Assembly (NCBI GenBank): GCA_028282805.1 | Contig: JANQHD010000010.1 | Location: 124,001-188,000 of the forward strand | Direction: 5' to 3' | DNA: 64,000 nucleotides | Source: Phycisphaeraceae bacterium | Lineage (GTDB): Bacteria > Planctomycetota > Phycisphaerae > Phycisphaerales > Zrk34 | Part shown: piece by piece, positions 54,744 through 63,532 of the stretch | How positions within the stretch are numbered: position 1 is the stretch's first letter | How the letters are laid out: every line of letters starts with the position of its first letter | Notes under the pieces: generated by a model | The model's input: the letters and a program-made list of their open reading frames with translations, nothing else | Told to the model about the DNA's origin: nothing | Database searches by the model: none | Made by a program: the position numbers and the translations under genes

Positions 54744-55664
54744 ATGCACACACGCGCGCTGCCGGCGACGCACGACCACAGCTTCGGGCAGGACCGCGTC
54801 AAGCCCGGCGAACGCAAGACGCTGATCGTCGTGATCATCACGGCGGTCACCATGGTCGTCGAGGTCGCCGCGGGCATCGTGTTCGGGTCGATGGCGCTGC
54901 TGGCCGACGGGCTGCACATGGGCTCGCACGCGGTGGCGCTGGTCATCGCGGTCGTGGCCTACCGCTACGCCCGCAAGCACGCCCACGACCAGCGCTTCTG
55001 CTTCGGCACGGGCAAGGTCAACGCCCTGGCCGGGTTTGCGGGCGCGATCCTGCTGGCGGTGTTCGCGCTGATCATGGCGATCGAGTCGTTCGAACGCTTC
55101 ATCAACCCCGTCGAGATCCACTTCAACTTCGCCATCGGCGTGGCCGTCGTGGGCCTGATCGTCAACGGCGCGTCGATGGTCATACTCGGCGAACACCACC
55201 ACGGGCACAGCCATCATCGCGACCACGATCACCACGGCCACGACCACAACCTGCGGTCGGCGTACCTGCACGTGTTGGCCGATGCGCTGACGAGCCTGTT
55301 GGCGATCGTGGCGCTGCTGTCGGCGAAGTACTTCGACCAGGTGTGGATGGACCCGGCGATGGGCGTGGTCGGCGCGATCCTCGTGGCGCGGTGGTCGGTC
55401 GGCCTGATGCGGCAGTCGGGCGGCGTGCTGCTCGACCGGCAGACGTCGGACGACCTGTTGGAGAAGACCAAGGCGGCGATCGAGGCCGAGGGCGACGCGA
55501 CCGTGTGGGACCTGCACATCTGGTCGATCGGCCCGGGCATCCACGCGGCGATCATCGCGCTGGCGACCGACCAGCCGCAGCACCCCGACGTGTACCGCAA
55601 GCGGCTGCCCGAAGCGTTGGGGCTGGTGCACGTGACGGTCGAGGTGCAGCCGAGAAAGGCGTAA
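54744..55664 (+). CDS. CDF-family divalent cation efflux protein
   Basis: Exports zinc, cobalt, nickel or a similar ion in exchange for protons. About six membrane helices and a cytoplasmic C-terminal ferredoxin-like domain. Metal-site motifs are ADGLHMGSHAVAL in helix 2 and HVLADALTSLLAI in helix 5. A His-rich loop (GEHHHGHSHHRDHDHHGHDH, about 148-167) sits between helices 4 and 5. The product is 306 residues from ATG 54744, which has GGAG seven bases upstream; an ATG six bases earlier touches it. A TATAGT hexamer near 54711 could be the promoter. The ion is not determined. Confidence 0.92.
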   Translation: MHTRALPATHDHSFGQDRVKPGERKTLIVVIITAVTMVVEVAAGIVFGSMALLADGLHMGSHAVALVIAVVAYRYARKHAHDQRFCFGTGKVNALAGFAGAILLAVFALIMAIESFERFINPVEIHFNFAIGVAVVGLIVNGASMVILGEHHHGHSHHRDHDHHGHDHNLRSAYLHVLADALTSLLAIVALLSAKYFDQVWMDPAMGVVGAILVARWSVGLMRQSGGVLLDRQTSDDLLEKTKAAIEAEGDATVWDLHIWSIGPGIHAAIIALATDQPQHPDVYRKRLPEALGLVHVTVEVQPRKA

Positions 55665-55732
55665 GGCAAGAGGCATAAGCCAATAGACCAACGGGCGCCT
55701 CGGGCGGCTTATGGCTTATACCTTATGGCTTG
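55658..55732. repeat. Two opposed heptamer arrays, CDF gene to nadK
   Basis: GGCAAGA/GGCATAA units (55658-55687) and their inverted form GGCTTAT (55704-55732). They could fold into one hairpin. Confidence 0.7.
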
Positions 55733-55748
55733 CCCGACGCGATGGGGA

Positions 55749-55754
55749 TAAACT
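55749..55754 (+). promoter_or_regulatory. -10 hexamer for near-leaderless nadK
   Basis: TAAACT, eight bases before ATG 55763. Confidence 0.45.
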
Positions 55755-55762
55755 AACCCGAT

Positions 55763-56617
55763 ATGACACGGGTGGTACTGATCGCGAACCGTGACAAGGC
55801 AGGCGTGGTCGACGCGCTGCGGGAGTTCCGCCCGTGGCTCGAGCGGCGGGCCGAGATCGTCGGCGAGGTCGACGACCACGACGCGACGCCCCTCGGCTTC
55901 GACGATGCGCAGCTGTTCATCGTGCTCGGCGGCGACGGCACGATCCTCGCGCAGGCCAACCGCGTGGTCGACCACGGCGCGCCGATCGTCGGCGTGAACT
56001 TCGGCAAGCTGGGCTTCCTCGCCGAGTTCGACCTCGAACACCTCGAGGCGGCCTGGCCGATCATCACCGGCGACGCGTGCCCGATCAGCGAACGGCTGAT
56101 GCTCGAGGTCGAGGTTGCCGAGAACGGCGGCGAAATCACCTACCGGTCGCTCGCGCTCAACGAGTGCGCCGTCAGCGCGGGCCACCCCTTCCGCATGATC
56201 GAGCTCGAGCTCGAGATCAACAACCACAAGCACGGGCCCGGCGGCGTGCTGTTCCGCGGCGACGGCGTGATCGTGTCGACGCCCTCGGGCTCGACGGCCT
56301 ACAACGCCTCGGCGGGCGGCCCCATCGTCGCGCCCGACGTCGACGCGTTCGTGGTCACGCCCATCTGCCCGCAGTCGCTGTCGTTCCGCCCGCTGGTCGT
56401 GCACGGCGAAGACCACGTGCACATCCGCATGCACGCGGCCAACGAGGGCACGACGCTCACCACCGACGGCCGGGACAACCGCGTGCTGGCCAGCGGTTCG
56501 GTGGTGCACGTGTTCAGCCACGACCGCCGGCTGCGGCTGGTGCGCAACCCGGGCATGGCGTACTGGATGCGCCTGCGTGAGAAGATGCAGTGGGCCGCCG
56601 CCCCGCGCCGCGACTGA
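55763..56617 (+). CDS. nadK: NAD kinase
   Basis: ATP-dependent phosphorylation of NAD to NADP. The GGDGT motif (56-60) is in LFIVLGGDGTILAQANR, followed by NFGKLGFLAEF, NECAVSAGHPFRMIELEL, GDGVIVSTPSGSTAYNASAGGPI and TPICPQSLSFRPLV. The product is 284 residues. It starts eight bases after TAAACT. Confidence 0.96.
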   Translation: MTRVVLIANRDKAGVVDALREFRPWLERRAEIVGEVDDHDATPLGFDDAQLFIVLGGDGTILAQANRVVDHGAPIVGVNFGKLGFLAEFDLEHLEAAWPIITGDACPISERLMLEVEVAENGGEITYRSLALNECAVSAGHPFRMIELELEINNHKHGPGGVLFRGDGVIVSTPSGSTAYNASAGGPIVAPDVDAFVVTPICPQSLSFRPLVVHGEDHVHIRMHAANEGTTLTTDGRDNRVLASGSVVHVFSHDRRLRLVRNPGMAYWMRLREKMQWAAAPRRD

Positions 56618-56646
56618 AGCGCGGGTGCGGAGTGATTCGTGTTTCA

Positions 56647-56675
56647 CGTTTAGCCGCGACCCGGAGGGCAGCGCG
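56647..56675. repeat. Family B repeat upstream of the GNAT gene
   Basis: CGTTTAGCCGCGACCCGGAG then GGCAGCGCG. Its GGAGGG is the only ribosome-site candidate for the GNAT start nine bases beyond. Confidence 0.7.
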
Positions 56676-56677
56676 TC

Positions 56678-57247
56678 GTGCACCTGGAGATGCCCAGACC
56701 GGTACCCGAGTTCAGCGGCCGGCTGATCACCATGCGTCAGCCTGACCCGGCGGGCGATGCGCGCGATTACTTCGAGTTCAACCGCGAGCCGGCGATGCAC
56801 ACGTGGAGCGGCAAGCGGGCGCTGGGGTCGGTGGTCGAGGCGCAGGTGGAACTCGAGCGGTTCATGGCGATGGACCGGATCAGCACGTGGGTGATCGTCG
56901 ACCACGCGAGCGGGCGGGTGGTCGGCCGGTATTTTTTGAATCTCGAGCTGCGTGACGGCCTGCGCGTGGCCGGTGAGGGCAACCGCATCGCCAAGCCTTA
57001 CTGGCGCAAGGGCCACAACCGCGAGGCGCGACAATTTATGTTCGCTTACGCGTTCGGGCCGCTGCGGGCCGACCGCTACGAGACCGGCGCGTGGGCGGGC
57101 AACACCAACTCCATCAGGTCGATCGAGGCCCACGGCTTCGCGTTCAGCCGCACCGAACGGCAGTGGAACGAGAAACACCGCCGGGCGATGGAGATGCGTT
57201 ATTACGCGATGACCCGCGAGCGGTGGGAATGCGCGGTGCAAATGTAA
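56678..57247 (+). CDS. GNAT-family acetyltransferase
   Basis: RimJ/RimL-like N-acetyltransferase of 189 residues: LITMRQPDPAGDARDYFEFN at the start, then FLNLELRDGLRVAGEGNRIAKPYWRKGHNREARQFMFAYAF with the acetyl-CoA loop, and AGNTNSIRSIEAHGFAF. The substrate is unknown. GTG 56678 is used because GGAGGG from the repeat lies nine bases upstream; ATG 56690 is an alternative. Confidence 0.8.
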   Translation: MHLEMPRPVPEFSGRLITMRQPDPAGDARDYFEFNREPAMHTWSGKRALGSVVEAQVELERFMAMDRISTWVIVDHASGRVVGRYFLNLELRDGLRVAGEGNRIAKPYWRKGHNREARQFMFAYAFGPLRADRYETGAWAGNTNSIRSIEAHGFAFSRTERQWNEKHRRAMEMRYYAMTRERWECAVQM

Positions 57248-57287
57248 GCGACGGATCGCGCTTGAGGTAGTTCGCCGCGGCGCGGCG

Positions 57288-57316
57288 AAAACGGCACGCA
57301 GTGCCGTCGCTAAATA
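57288..57316. repeat. Family A repeat before the arsR-like gene
   Basis: AAAACGGCACGCAGTGCCGT then CGCTAAATA, nearly the same as at 49933. Confidence 0.85.
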
Positions 57317-57334
57317 ACGCGCCGGACTTCGGGG

Positions 57335-57361
57335 GCTCAAACCTTGAGCCTTAAGCCTGAA
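57335..57361. repeat. Heptamer array (CTCAAAC/CTTGAGC)
   Basis: Three to four units 12 bases before the ArsR operator. Confidence 0.6.
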
Positions 57362-57371
57362 CACCCCATAT

Positions 57372-57402
57372 TTGACTATGTGACAATTTAATCATATAGT
57401 CA
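57372..57402 (+). promoter_or_regulatory. Promoter with ArsR-type operator
   Basis: TTGACT (-35, 57372), 17-base spacer, TATAGT (-10, 57395-57400), and ATG six bases later. The palindrome TGACTATGTGA / TCATATAGTCA (10 of 11 matches) covers both elements, so bound repressor would block polymerase. Confidence 0.8.
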
Positions 57403-57406
57403 TGTT

Positions 57407-57745
57407 ATGGGCAAGGCGAAGCTGAGCAAGTCCGACCAGAAGCGTTACGCGCTTCAGGCGGAGGTGATCAAGGCGTTGGCGCACCCGATCCGGGTGGCGA
57501 TCGCGGACCTGTTGTCGGACGGCGAGCGGTGCGTGTGCGACATCGCCGATTACGTGGGGGCCGAGCGGTCGAACGTCTCGCGTCACCTGGCGGTGATGCA
57601 CAAGGCGGGCGTGGTCACGATGCGCAAGCGTGGGCTACAGGTGTTCTACGCGTTGCGGACGCCGTGCGTGAGGAGTTTTTTGAGTTGCGCGACAAAGACG
57701 TTGGAACTCGACATCAAGGAGCGTGCGAAGCTGATGGCCAGCTGA
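57407..57745 (+). CDS. ArsR-family metal-responsive repressor
   Basis: Winged-helix repressor of 112 residues. LKALAHPIRVAIADLLSDGERCVCDIADYV contains C42 and C44 (CVC) at the position of the arsenic or metal site in ArsR proteins. The recognition helix is RSNVSRHLAVMHKAGVV. The operator overlaps its own promoter, so it likely represses this gene and the adjacent permease gene. The inducer could be arsenite or another thiophilic metal. Confidence 0.93.
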   Translation: MGKAKLSKSDQKRYALQAEVIKALAHPIRVAIADLLSDGERCVCDIADYVGAERSNVSRHLAVMHKAGVVTMRKRGLQVFYALRTPCVRSFLSCATKTLELDIKERAKLMAS

Positions 57746-57764
57746 GCCGGGCACGAGCAGGCCG

Positions 57765-59222
57765 ATGAGCACGCGTTGTTGTCAATCAGCCGAGCAAGCC
57801 CCCACGGGCTCCGGGGCGCCCCAGGGTCCAGATCATTCCGGGGGGGTTGGGGCTTGCCGCGGGAAGGCGGGCGACGCGGCGTCGTACCGCGTGGCGCATG
57901 CCGGGGCGCCTGCCGCCCCACCATCGGCGTGGCGTAAGGAATGGAAAGCGCTGGCGATCGGGCTGGCGGTGTTCGGGGGGCTTTGGTTTTTGCCGACGGG
58001 CGAGGCGTGGTTCGAGCGATCGCTGGGCGCGGCGCTGGGGTTGGTCAAGTGGTACGCGCGCGAGCACGTGGTGCTGTGCCTGGTGCCGGCTTTTTTTATC
58101 GCGGGCGCGATCACGGCGTTCACGAGCCGAACTGCGGTGATGCGCACGATGGGGCCGAACGCACCGAAGGCGCTGGCGTACGCGGCGGCGTCGGTGAGCG
58201 GTGCGCTGCTGGCGGTGTGTTCGTGCACGGTGTTGCCGTTGTTCGCGAGCATCCGGCGGATGGGCGCGGGGCTCGGGCCGGCGTGCGCGTTTTTGTACAG
58301 CGGGCCGGCGGTCAACGTGCTGGCGGTGGTGCTGACGGCGAGCGTGCTCGGGCCGGGGCTGGGCGTGGCGCGCGGCGTCGGGGCGGTGGCGTTCAGCGTG
58401 GTGATCGGCGTGGCGATGCACGTGATCTACCGCAAGCGCGAAACGGTGATCACCACGGAACAAAACGAAACGCTCGCCGATGTGCCGACGCGCTCGGGCG
58501 GGCGGCACCTGTGGCTGCTGGGCGCGATGGTGGGCGTGTTGGTGTTTGCCAACTGGGGTGAGCCCGCCAGTGGGTCGGGGCTGTGGCAATACGTGTGGTC
58601 GGCGAAGTGGCTGATCACCGGCGTGTGCGCGGCGCTGTTGGGCATGGTGCTCGTCAAAGGGTACGGGGTCGGTTGGTGGAAGCTGGCGCTGGTCGGCGCG
58701 GCGACCGCGGTCGCGGGCTTCGCGGGCGGCGCAACGGCGGCGTTCGGCGCAGCGACGGTCGGGCTGGTGGCGGCGCTGAGCTTCGGTCAACGGCGTGACG
58801 AAACAAACGAGTGGGTGAACCAGTCGTGGGGCTTCGCCAAGCAGATCACCCCGCTGCTGCTGGCCGGCGTGCTGGTGTCGGGGTTTCTGCTGGGCCGGCC
58901 GGGCGAGGCGGGCCTGGTTCCGAGCGAATGGGTCGCGGGGCTGGTCGGGGGCAACTCGCTGTGGGCAAACCTGTGCGCGGCGATGATCGGCTCGCTGATG
59001 TACTTCGCGACGCTGACGGAGGTGCCGATCGTGCAGGGGTTGGTGGGCAACGGCATGGGCGAGGGCCCGGCGTTGGCGCTGCTGCTGGCGGGGCCGGCGG
59101 TGTCGCTGCCGAACCTGTTGGTGATCCGCTCGGTGTTGGGCACGGGCCGGACGGCGGTGTTCGCGCTGCTGGTCGTTGCGCTGAGCACGCTGGGCGGCTG
59201 GGTGTACGGGATGTGCGTCTGA
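57765..59222 (+). CDS. ArsP/SO_0444-type permease
   Basis: A large membrane permease of 485 residues in the DUF318/ArsP family that exports organoarsenicals or soft metals. The signature block AVCSCTVLPLFASIRRMGAGLGPACAFLYSGPAVN is at about residues 145-180. A second related block near the end is LTEVPIVQGLVGNGMGEGPALALLLAGPAVSLPN. The N-terminus has a Cys pair (RCCQ) that may bind metal. It follows arsR by 19 bases and should be under its control. Confidence 0.88.
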   Translation: MSTRCCQSAEQAPTGSGAPQGPDHSGGVGACRGKAGDAASYRVAHAGAPAAPPSAWRKEWKALAIGLAVFGGLWFLPTGEAWFERSLGAALGLVKWYAREHVVLCLVPAFFIAGAITAFTSRTAVMRTMGPNAPKALAYAAASVSGALLAVCSCTVLPLFASIRRMGAGLGPACAFLYSGPAVNVLAVVLTASVLGPGLGVARGVGAVAFSVVIGVAMHVIYRKRETVITTEQNETLADVPTRSGGRHLWLLGAMVGVLVFANWGEPASGSGLWQYVWSAKWLITGVCAALLGMVLVKGYGVGWWKLALVGAATAVAGFAGGATAAFGAATVGLVAALSFGQRRDETNEWVNQSWGFAKQITPLLLAGVLVSGFLLGRPGEAGLVPSEWVAGLVGGNSLWANLCAAMIGSLMYFATLTEVPIVQGLVGNGMGEGPALALLLAGPAVSLPNLLVIRSVLGTGRTAVFALLVVALSTLGGWVYGMCV

Positions 59223-59253
59223 CGGATTGACAGACCGCGCCGTGCACGTGAGC

Positions 59254-61416
59254 ATGCGGGCCATGGCATCATCAGACAAAAACCTGCGGGGCGGCCTGAC
59301 GTTCGAGCGGTTCGGCCGGGCGTACCATTTGCGCGTGCGCAGCGCGGCGGACCTGTCGCGTGTGTGTGAACTCGACGAGGCGCACTGGGTGGCGATCAGC
59401 GCGCCGATCAACACGCTGCACATGGACCGGGGTTTTTTGGAGATCATCGACACCGACAAAGACGGGCGCATTCGGCCGGATGAGCTGCGCCACGCGATCG
59501 CGTGGACGCTCGACGTGTTGCAAGACCACGCCGGGCTGGAGGCGGGCAGCAGCCGGCTGGTGCTGGGTGCGATCAACACCGACCACGCCGACGGTAAGCG
59601 GGCGCGGGAAGCGGCGCGGAAGATGCTCGACCGGCTGGGCGGCGGAGCTGAGGCGATCACGCTGGAGCAGGTGCGGTCGATCAAGGGGCTCGAGGCCGAC
59701 CGGTCGGTGAGCGAGACGGGCGTGGTGCTGGCCGACGCGGCGGAAGACGAGGCGACGGCGCGGTTCATCACCGACATCGTCAAGACGTTGGGCGGCAGCG
59801 GTCACCCGTCGGGCAAGGCGGGCGTCAGCGGTGACGACCTGACGCGCTTTATGGAGTTGGCGCGAGGGCTGCTCGACTGGCACGAGCGCGGCAAAGCGCC
59901 GGAGGTGCGGCCGCACGACGATAAGCCGGAAGCGTTCGACAATTACGTGAACTTGCGCGACAAGCTGGACCTGTTTTTCGCGCAGTGCAAAGCGTTGCAG
60001 ATGGACCGGTCGCTGTCAACGCGGTTCAGCCAAAACGCGGCGGGGCGCGACCTGAGCGACCCGTCGGCGATCGAGCGGATGATGCGCGAAGCGCCGATCG
60101 CCGCGCCCAACGCGGAGGGGGTGCTCGAACTGAGCGGGCCGATCAACCCGGCCTACCGCGATGACGTGAAGTGCTTTGCCGAGTGGGCGCTCGACGAACC
60201 AAAAGACAAGCTGGACGAAGCGCGTTGGCGCGCGATCAAACAGGCCTTCGCGGCGCGCGAGGCGTGGCTGGCGGAGAAGGCCGGCGGCGCGCTCGAAGCG
60301 CTGGGGTTGGACGCGCTACGCGACTACCTCGAAGGCGATTACGAACGGCGAGTGCGGGCGCTGATCGACCGGAGCGGGGAGACGGCTTTCGTGATGGACA
60401 ACGTGCGCACGGTCGAGACGCTGGTGTTGTATCAGGCGAACCTGATGCAACTCATCAACAACTACGTCAGCTTCCCGTCGTTGTACAAGCGCGGCGAGCG
60501 GGCGCTGTTCGACTACGGCGACCTGATCATGGACGGCCGGCGGTTCAACCTGGCGGTGCGGGTGTACGACCGCCAGGCCCACGCGCGGATCGCGGAGACG
60601 AGCCGGATGGCGGTGTTGTACCTGGAGGTCACGGGGCGCGGGGTGGGGCCTTACGAGGTGGCGGTGGCGGTGACGAGCGGGGGCAGGGGGAACCTGTGCG
60701 TGGGTAAGCGTGGGGTGTTTCACGACGTGGAGGGCCGGGAGTTGGACGCGCGGGTGGTGGCGATCATCGACAACCCGATCTCGCTGCGCGAGGCGGTGGC
60801 GGCGCCGTTCAAGCGGTTGGGCGGCGCGGTCATGGGGAAGATCGAATCGATCGGCGCATCGGCGGAGAAGAAGCTGGACAAGGCGGGCGCGGAGGCGGTG
60901 AGCGAGGTGCGGACGGCGCCGGACGAGAAGGGCGCTAAGCCGCAAGCGGCTTCCGGGCAGCTGGGGGGCGTGCTGGCGGGCGGGGGGATCGCGGTGGCGG
61001 CGCTGGGCTCGTCGCTGGCGTTCATCACCAAGACGCTGGCGGGGCTGAACGGCTGGCAAATCGCCGCGGGCCTCGGCGGCGCGATCGCGGCGGTGCTGTT
61101 GCCGACGCTGGTCATCGCCTTCGTCAAGCTGCGCAGCCGGGACCTCAGCGCCATGCTCGAGGGCTCGGGTTGGGCGATCAACGCCCGCATGCGGTTAAAC
61201 CGCCCACAGAGCCGGTACTTCACCGAACGGCCGGGCTACCCGGTGGGTGCGCGGGGCATCCGCCGGAACTACGCGATCTGGCTGATCGCGGTCGTGATCG
61301 TCGCGGCCGTGGCGTGGGTGGGCTGGGATTTGTGGCAAAAAGCCCAAGCCGACAACGCCCCACCACCACCGGGCGACAAGCAGCCGGCCGATTCACCGGA
61401 AACCATGAAAAAATAA
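59254..61416 (+). CDS. Large EF-hand membrane protein of unknown function
   Basis: Unrecognised, about 720 residues. A canonical EF-hand loop, [12 protein letters not shown] (residues 66-77), predicts calcium binding. The rest is mostly helical, with a mid-region ([20 protein letters not shown]) and three likely C-terminal membrane helices (around 575-600, 610-635 and 670-695). A repeat-encoded KGAKPQAAS is near residue 560. The start is uncertain: TTG 59227, ATG 59254 or ATG 59263 are in frame. It is near the arsR-permease pair but need not be coregulated. Confidence 0.72.
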   Translation: MRAMASSDKNLRGGLTFERFGRAYHLRVRSAADLSRVCELDEAHWVAISAPINTLHMDRGFLEIIDTDKDGRIRPDELRHAIAWTLDVLQDHAGLEAGSSRLVLGAINTDHADGKRAREAARKMLDRLGGGAEAITLEQVRSIKGLEADRSVSETGVVLADAAEDEATARFITDIVKTLGGSGHPSGKAGVSGDDLTRFMELARGLLDWHERGKAPEVRPHDDKPEAFDNYVNLRDKLDLFFAQCKALQMDRSLSTRFSQNAAGRDLSDPSAIERMMREAPIAAPNAEGVLELSGPINPAYRDDVKCFAEWALDEPKDKLDEARWRAIKQAFAAREAWLAEKAGGALEALGLDALRDYLEGDYERRVRALIDRSGETAFVMDNVRTVETLVLYQANLMQLINNYVSFPSLYKRGERALFDYGDLIMDGRRFNLAVRVYDRQAHARIAETSRMAVLYLEVTGRGVGPYEVAVAVTSGGRGNLCVGKRGVFHDVEGRELDARVVAIIDNPISLREAVAAPFKRLGGAVMGKIESIGASAEKKLDKAGAEAVSEVRTAPDEKGAKPQAASGQLGGVLAGGGIAVAALGSSLAFITKTLAGLNGWQIAAGLGGAIAAVLLPTLVIAFVKLRSRDLSAMLEGSGWAINARMRLNRPQSRYFTERPGYPVGARGIRRNYAIWLIAVVIVAAVAWVGWDLWQKAQADNAPPPPGDKQPADSPETMKK
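60932..60953. repeat. Family C repeat inside the EF-hand gene
   Basis: GCGCTAAGCCGCAAGCGGC core, coding GAKPQAA. Confidence 0.8.
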
Positions 61417-61462
61417 GGGCCTACGACGGACGACGAATAACTCGGGCCGGGCGGTTTCGGGC

Positions 61463-61468
61463 TATACT
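61463..61468 (+). promoter_or_regulatory. -10 hexamer for hisF
   Basis: TATACT, nine bases before ATG 61478. Confidence 0.5.
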
Positions 61469-61477
61469 ACGTGGTCT

Positions 61478-62323
61478 ATGCTTACCCGACGCCTGATTCC
61501 TTGCCTCGATGTCAAAGCCGGTCGCGTGGTCAAGGGCGTGAACTTCGTCGGCCTGCGCGACGCCGGCGACCCCGTGGAAATCGCCCGCCAGTACGACGAG
61601 CAGGGCGCCGACGAGCTGGTGTTCCTCGACATCACCGCCAGCCACGAAGACCGCGACATCGTTTACGACATCGTGCGGCAGGTGGCCGAGCAGTGCTTCA
61701 TGCCCTTCACGGTCGGCGGCGGCATCCGCACGATCGACGACGTGACCAAGCTGGTGCAGGCCGGGGCGGAAAAGGTTTCGATCAACACCGCGGCGGTGGT
61801 CGACCCGCCGATCGTCAGCGCCACGGCCAAGCGTTTCGGGCGCTGCGCGACGGTGGTGAACATCGACCCCAAGCGCGTCGACGCCGACGATTTCGTCAAG
61901 CGCACGGGCCAAGCGCCCGAGCGGCTCAGCGAAGACGGGCGCGTGTTCGAGGTGCACACGCACGGCGGGCGGACGCCGACGGGGCTGGAAGCGGTCGCGT
62001 GGGCGAAGCACGTCGTCGAGCTTGGCGCCGGCGAGATCGTGCTGACCAGCATGGACGCCGACGGCACGAAGGACGGCTACGACGTGGAGCTGACGCGCGC
62101 GGTGGTCGAGGCGGTGGACGTGCCGGTGGTGGCCAGCGGGGGCTGCGGGTCGCCGGGGCACATGTTTGACGTGTTAAAACCGATGGACCAGGGCGGCGCC
62201 GACGCGTCGGCCGCGCTGGCCGCGAGCATCTTTCACTACGGCGAATACACCGTCGCGCAGGCCAAGGCCTACCTGGCCGAGCGCGGCATCCCGGTCAGAA
62301 CGACGGAGGAAGTGACGGCATGA
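61478..62323 (+). CDS. hisF: Imidazole glycerol phosphate synthase subunit HisF
   Basis: TIM-barrel cyclase subunit of histidine synthesis that, with HisH, makes imidazole glycerol phosphate and [24 protein letters not shown] (catalytic Asp11 region), [60 protein letters not shown] and [12 protein letters not shown] fit the family. The product is 281 residues, a little long because of an insert near residues 130-160. pilT overlaps the stop (ATGA). Confidence 0.95.
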   Translation: MLTRRLIPCLDVKAGRVVKGVNFVGLRDAGDPVEIARQYDEQGADELVFLDITASHEDRDIVYDIVRQVAEQCFMPFTVGGGIRTIDDVTKLVQAGAEKVSINTAAVVDPPIVSATAKRFGRCATVVNIDPKRVDADDFVKRTGQAPERLSEDGRVFEVHTHGGRTPTGLEAVAWAKHVVELGAGEIVLTSMDADGTKDGYDVELTRAVVEAVDVPVVASGGCGSPGHMFDVLKPMDQGGADASAALAASIFHYGEYTVAQAKAYLAERGIPVRTTEEVTA

Positions 62324-63474
62324 GCTCACACACCCACCCCCACATCGAAGATCAACCGATCAGCGTTGATCTGGAAGCGGACAAGGCGCACCTCGACCGG
62401 CTGGAGGGTTGCCGGCTGCGCGTGTTCTTCCAGCAGTGCATCAAGTACAAGGCGTCGGACCTGATCCTCAAGGCCGGCGCGAAGATCCGCCTGCGCCTGC
62501 GCAACGAGCTCAAGCCGCTGGACGCCGAGCCGTTCAGCCCCGAGGAGCTGGAGGACGACATCGAGCACATGCTCACCGAGCCCCAGCTCCAGCACTTCGT
62601 GAAGCACGGTTCGGTCGACATCGCCTACCAGTTCGACGAGGACAACCGCTTCCGCGTGAACATCTTCCGCGCCAAGGGCAACACCGCGCTGGCCGCGCGC
62701 CGCGTCAGCAGCGAGATCCTCAGCTACGAGCAGCTGAACCTGCCGCCGATCATGGCGGAGATCGCCGACGCGCGGCAGGGCCTGGTCCTGCTGTGCGGCG
62801 TGACCGGCTCGGGCAAGAGCACGACCATCGCGTCGATGCTCCAGCAGCTCAACGAGGCGCGCCAGGCGCACATCCTCACGCTCGAAGACCCGATCGAATA
62901 CATCTTCAAGGACGCGCGTTGCATCGTGAACCAGCGCGAGATCGGCGTGGACCTGCCGAACTTCGCCGAGGGCCTCAAGGCGCTGGTGCGTGAGAACCCG
63001 GACATCGTGCTGATCGGCGAGCTGCGCGACCGCGAGACCTTCGAGGCCGCGGTGCAGGCGGCGGAGACCGGCCACCTGGTGTTCGGCACGATCCACGCGT
63101 CGGGCGCCGCACAGGCGTTCGGCCGCATCTACAACCTCTTCGCCCCCGAGGAGCGCGACCTGATCCGCGACATGTTCTCCACGACCATGCGGGCGATCGT
63201 GTACCAGAAGCTGCTGCCGACGCTGCGGGAGGACGTGCCGCGCGTGCCGGCGCTGGAGATCCTGCTGAACAACCCCGTGGTCACCAAATACATCCAGGAC
63301 GGCCGGGAGGTCGAGCTGAACGACGTGATCCGCGATTCCCACCAGGAAGGCATGCTCGACTTTACCTCGAGTCTTGTTCAACTCACACAGAAAGAGTACA
63401 TTCACCCGAAGGTGGGAGAGGCGAACGCCCACAACCCGGACGAGTTCAAGATGCGTCTGAAGGGCATCGGCTAA
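62320..63474 (+). CDS. PilT-type twitching ATPase
   Basis: Hexameric ATPase that powers pilus retraction. Walker [10 protein letters not shown] at 160-168, Asp-box [12 protein letters not shown], Walker [38 protein letters not shown]. The N-terminal domain begins near residue 35. The product is 384 residues. It is coupled to hisF by ATGA, an unrelated pairing, and precedes a gene that may code a membrane-anchored secretion ATPase. Confidence 0.94.
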   Translation: MSSHTHPHIEDQPISVDLEADKAHLDRLEGCRLRVFFQQCIKYKASDLILKAGAKIRLRLRNELKPLDAEPFSPEELEDDIEHMLTEPQLQHFVKHGSVDIAYQFDEDNRFRVNIFRAKGNTALAARRVSSEILSYEQLNLPPIMAEIADARQGLVLLCGVTGSGKSTTIASMLQQLNEARQAHILTLEDPIEYIFKDARCIVNQREIGVDLPNFAEGLKALVRENPDIVLIGELRDRETFEAAVQAAETGHLVFGTIHASGAAQAFGRIYNLFAPEERDLIRDMFSTTMRAIVYQKLLPTLREDVPRVPALEILLNNPVVTKYIQDGREVELNDVIRDSHQEGMLDFTSSLVQLTQKEYIHPKVGEANAHNPDEFKMRLKGIG

Positions 63475-63532
63475 CCCCCCCGCAAGCCTGGCCAACGCCA
63501 CGCAAACCATACCTCATGAGGCGATCGCGCAC

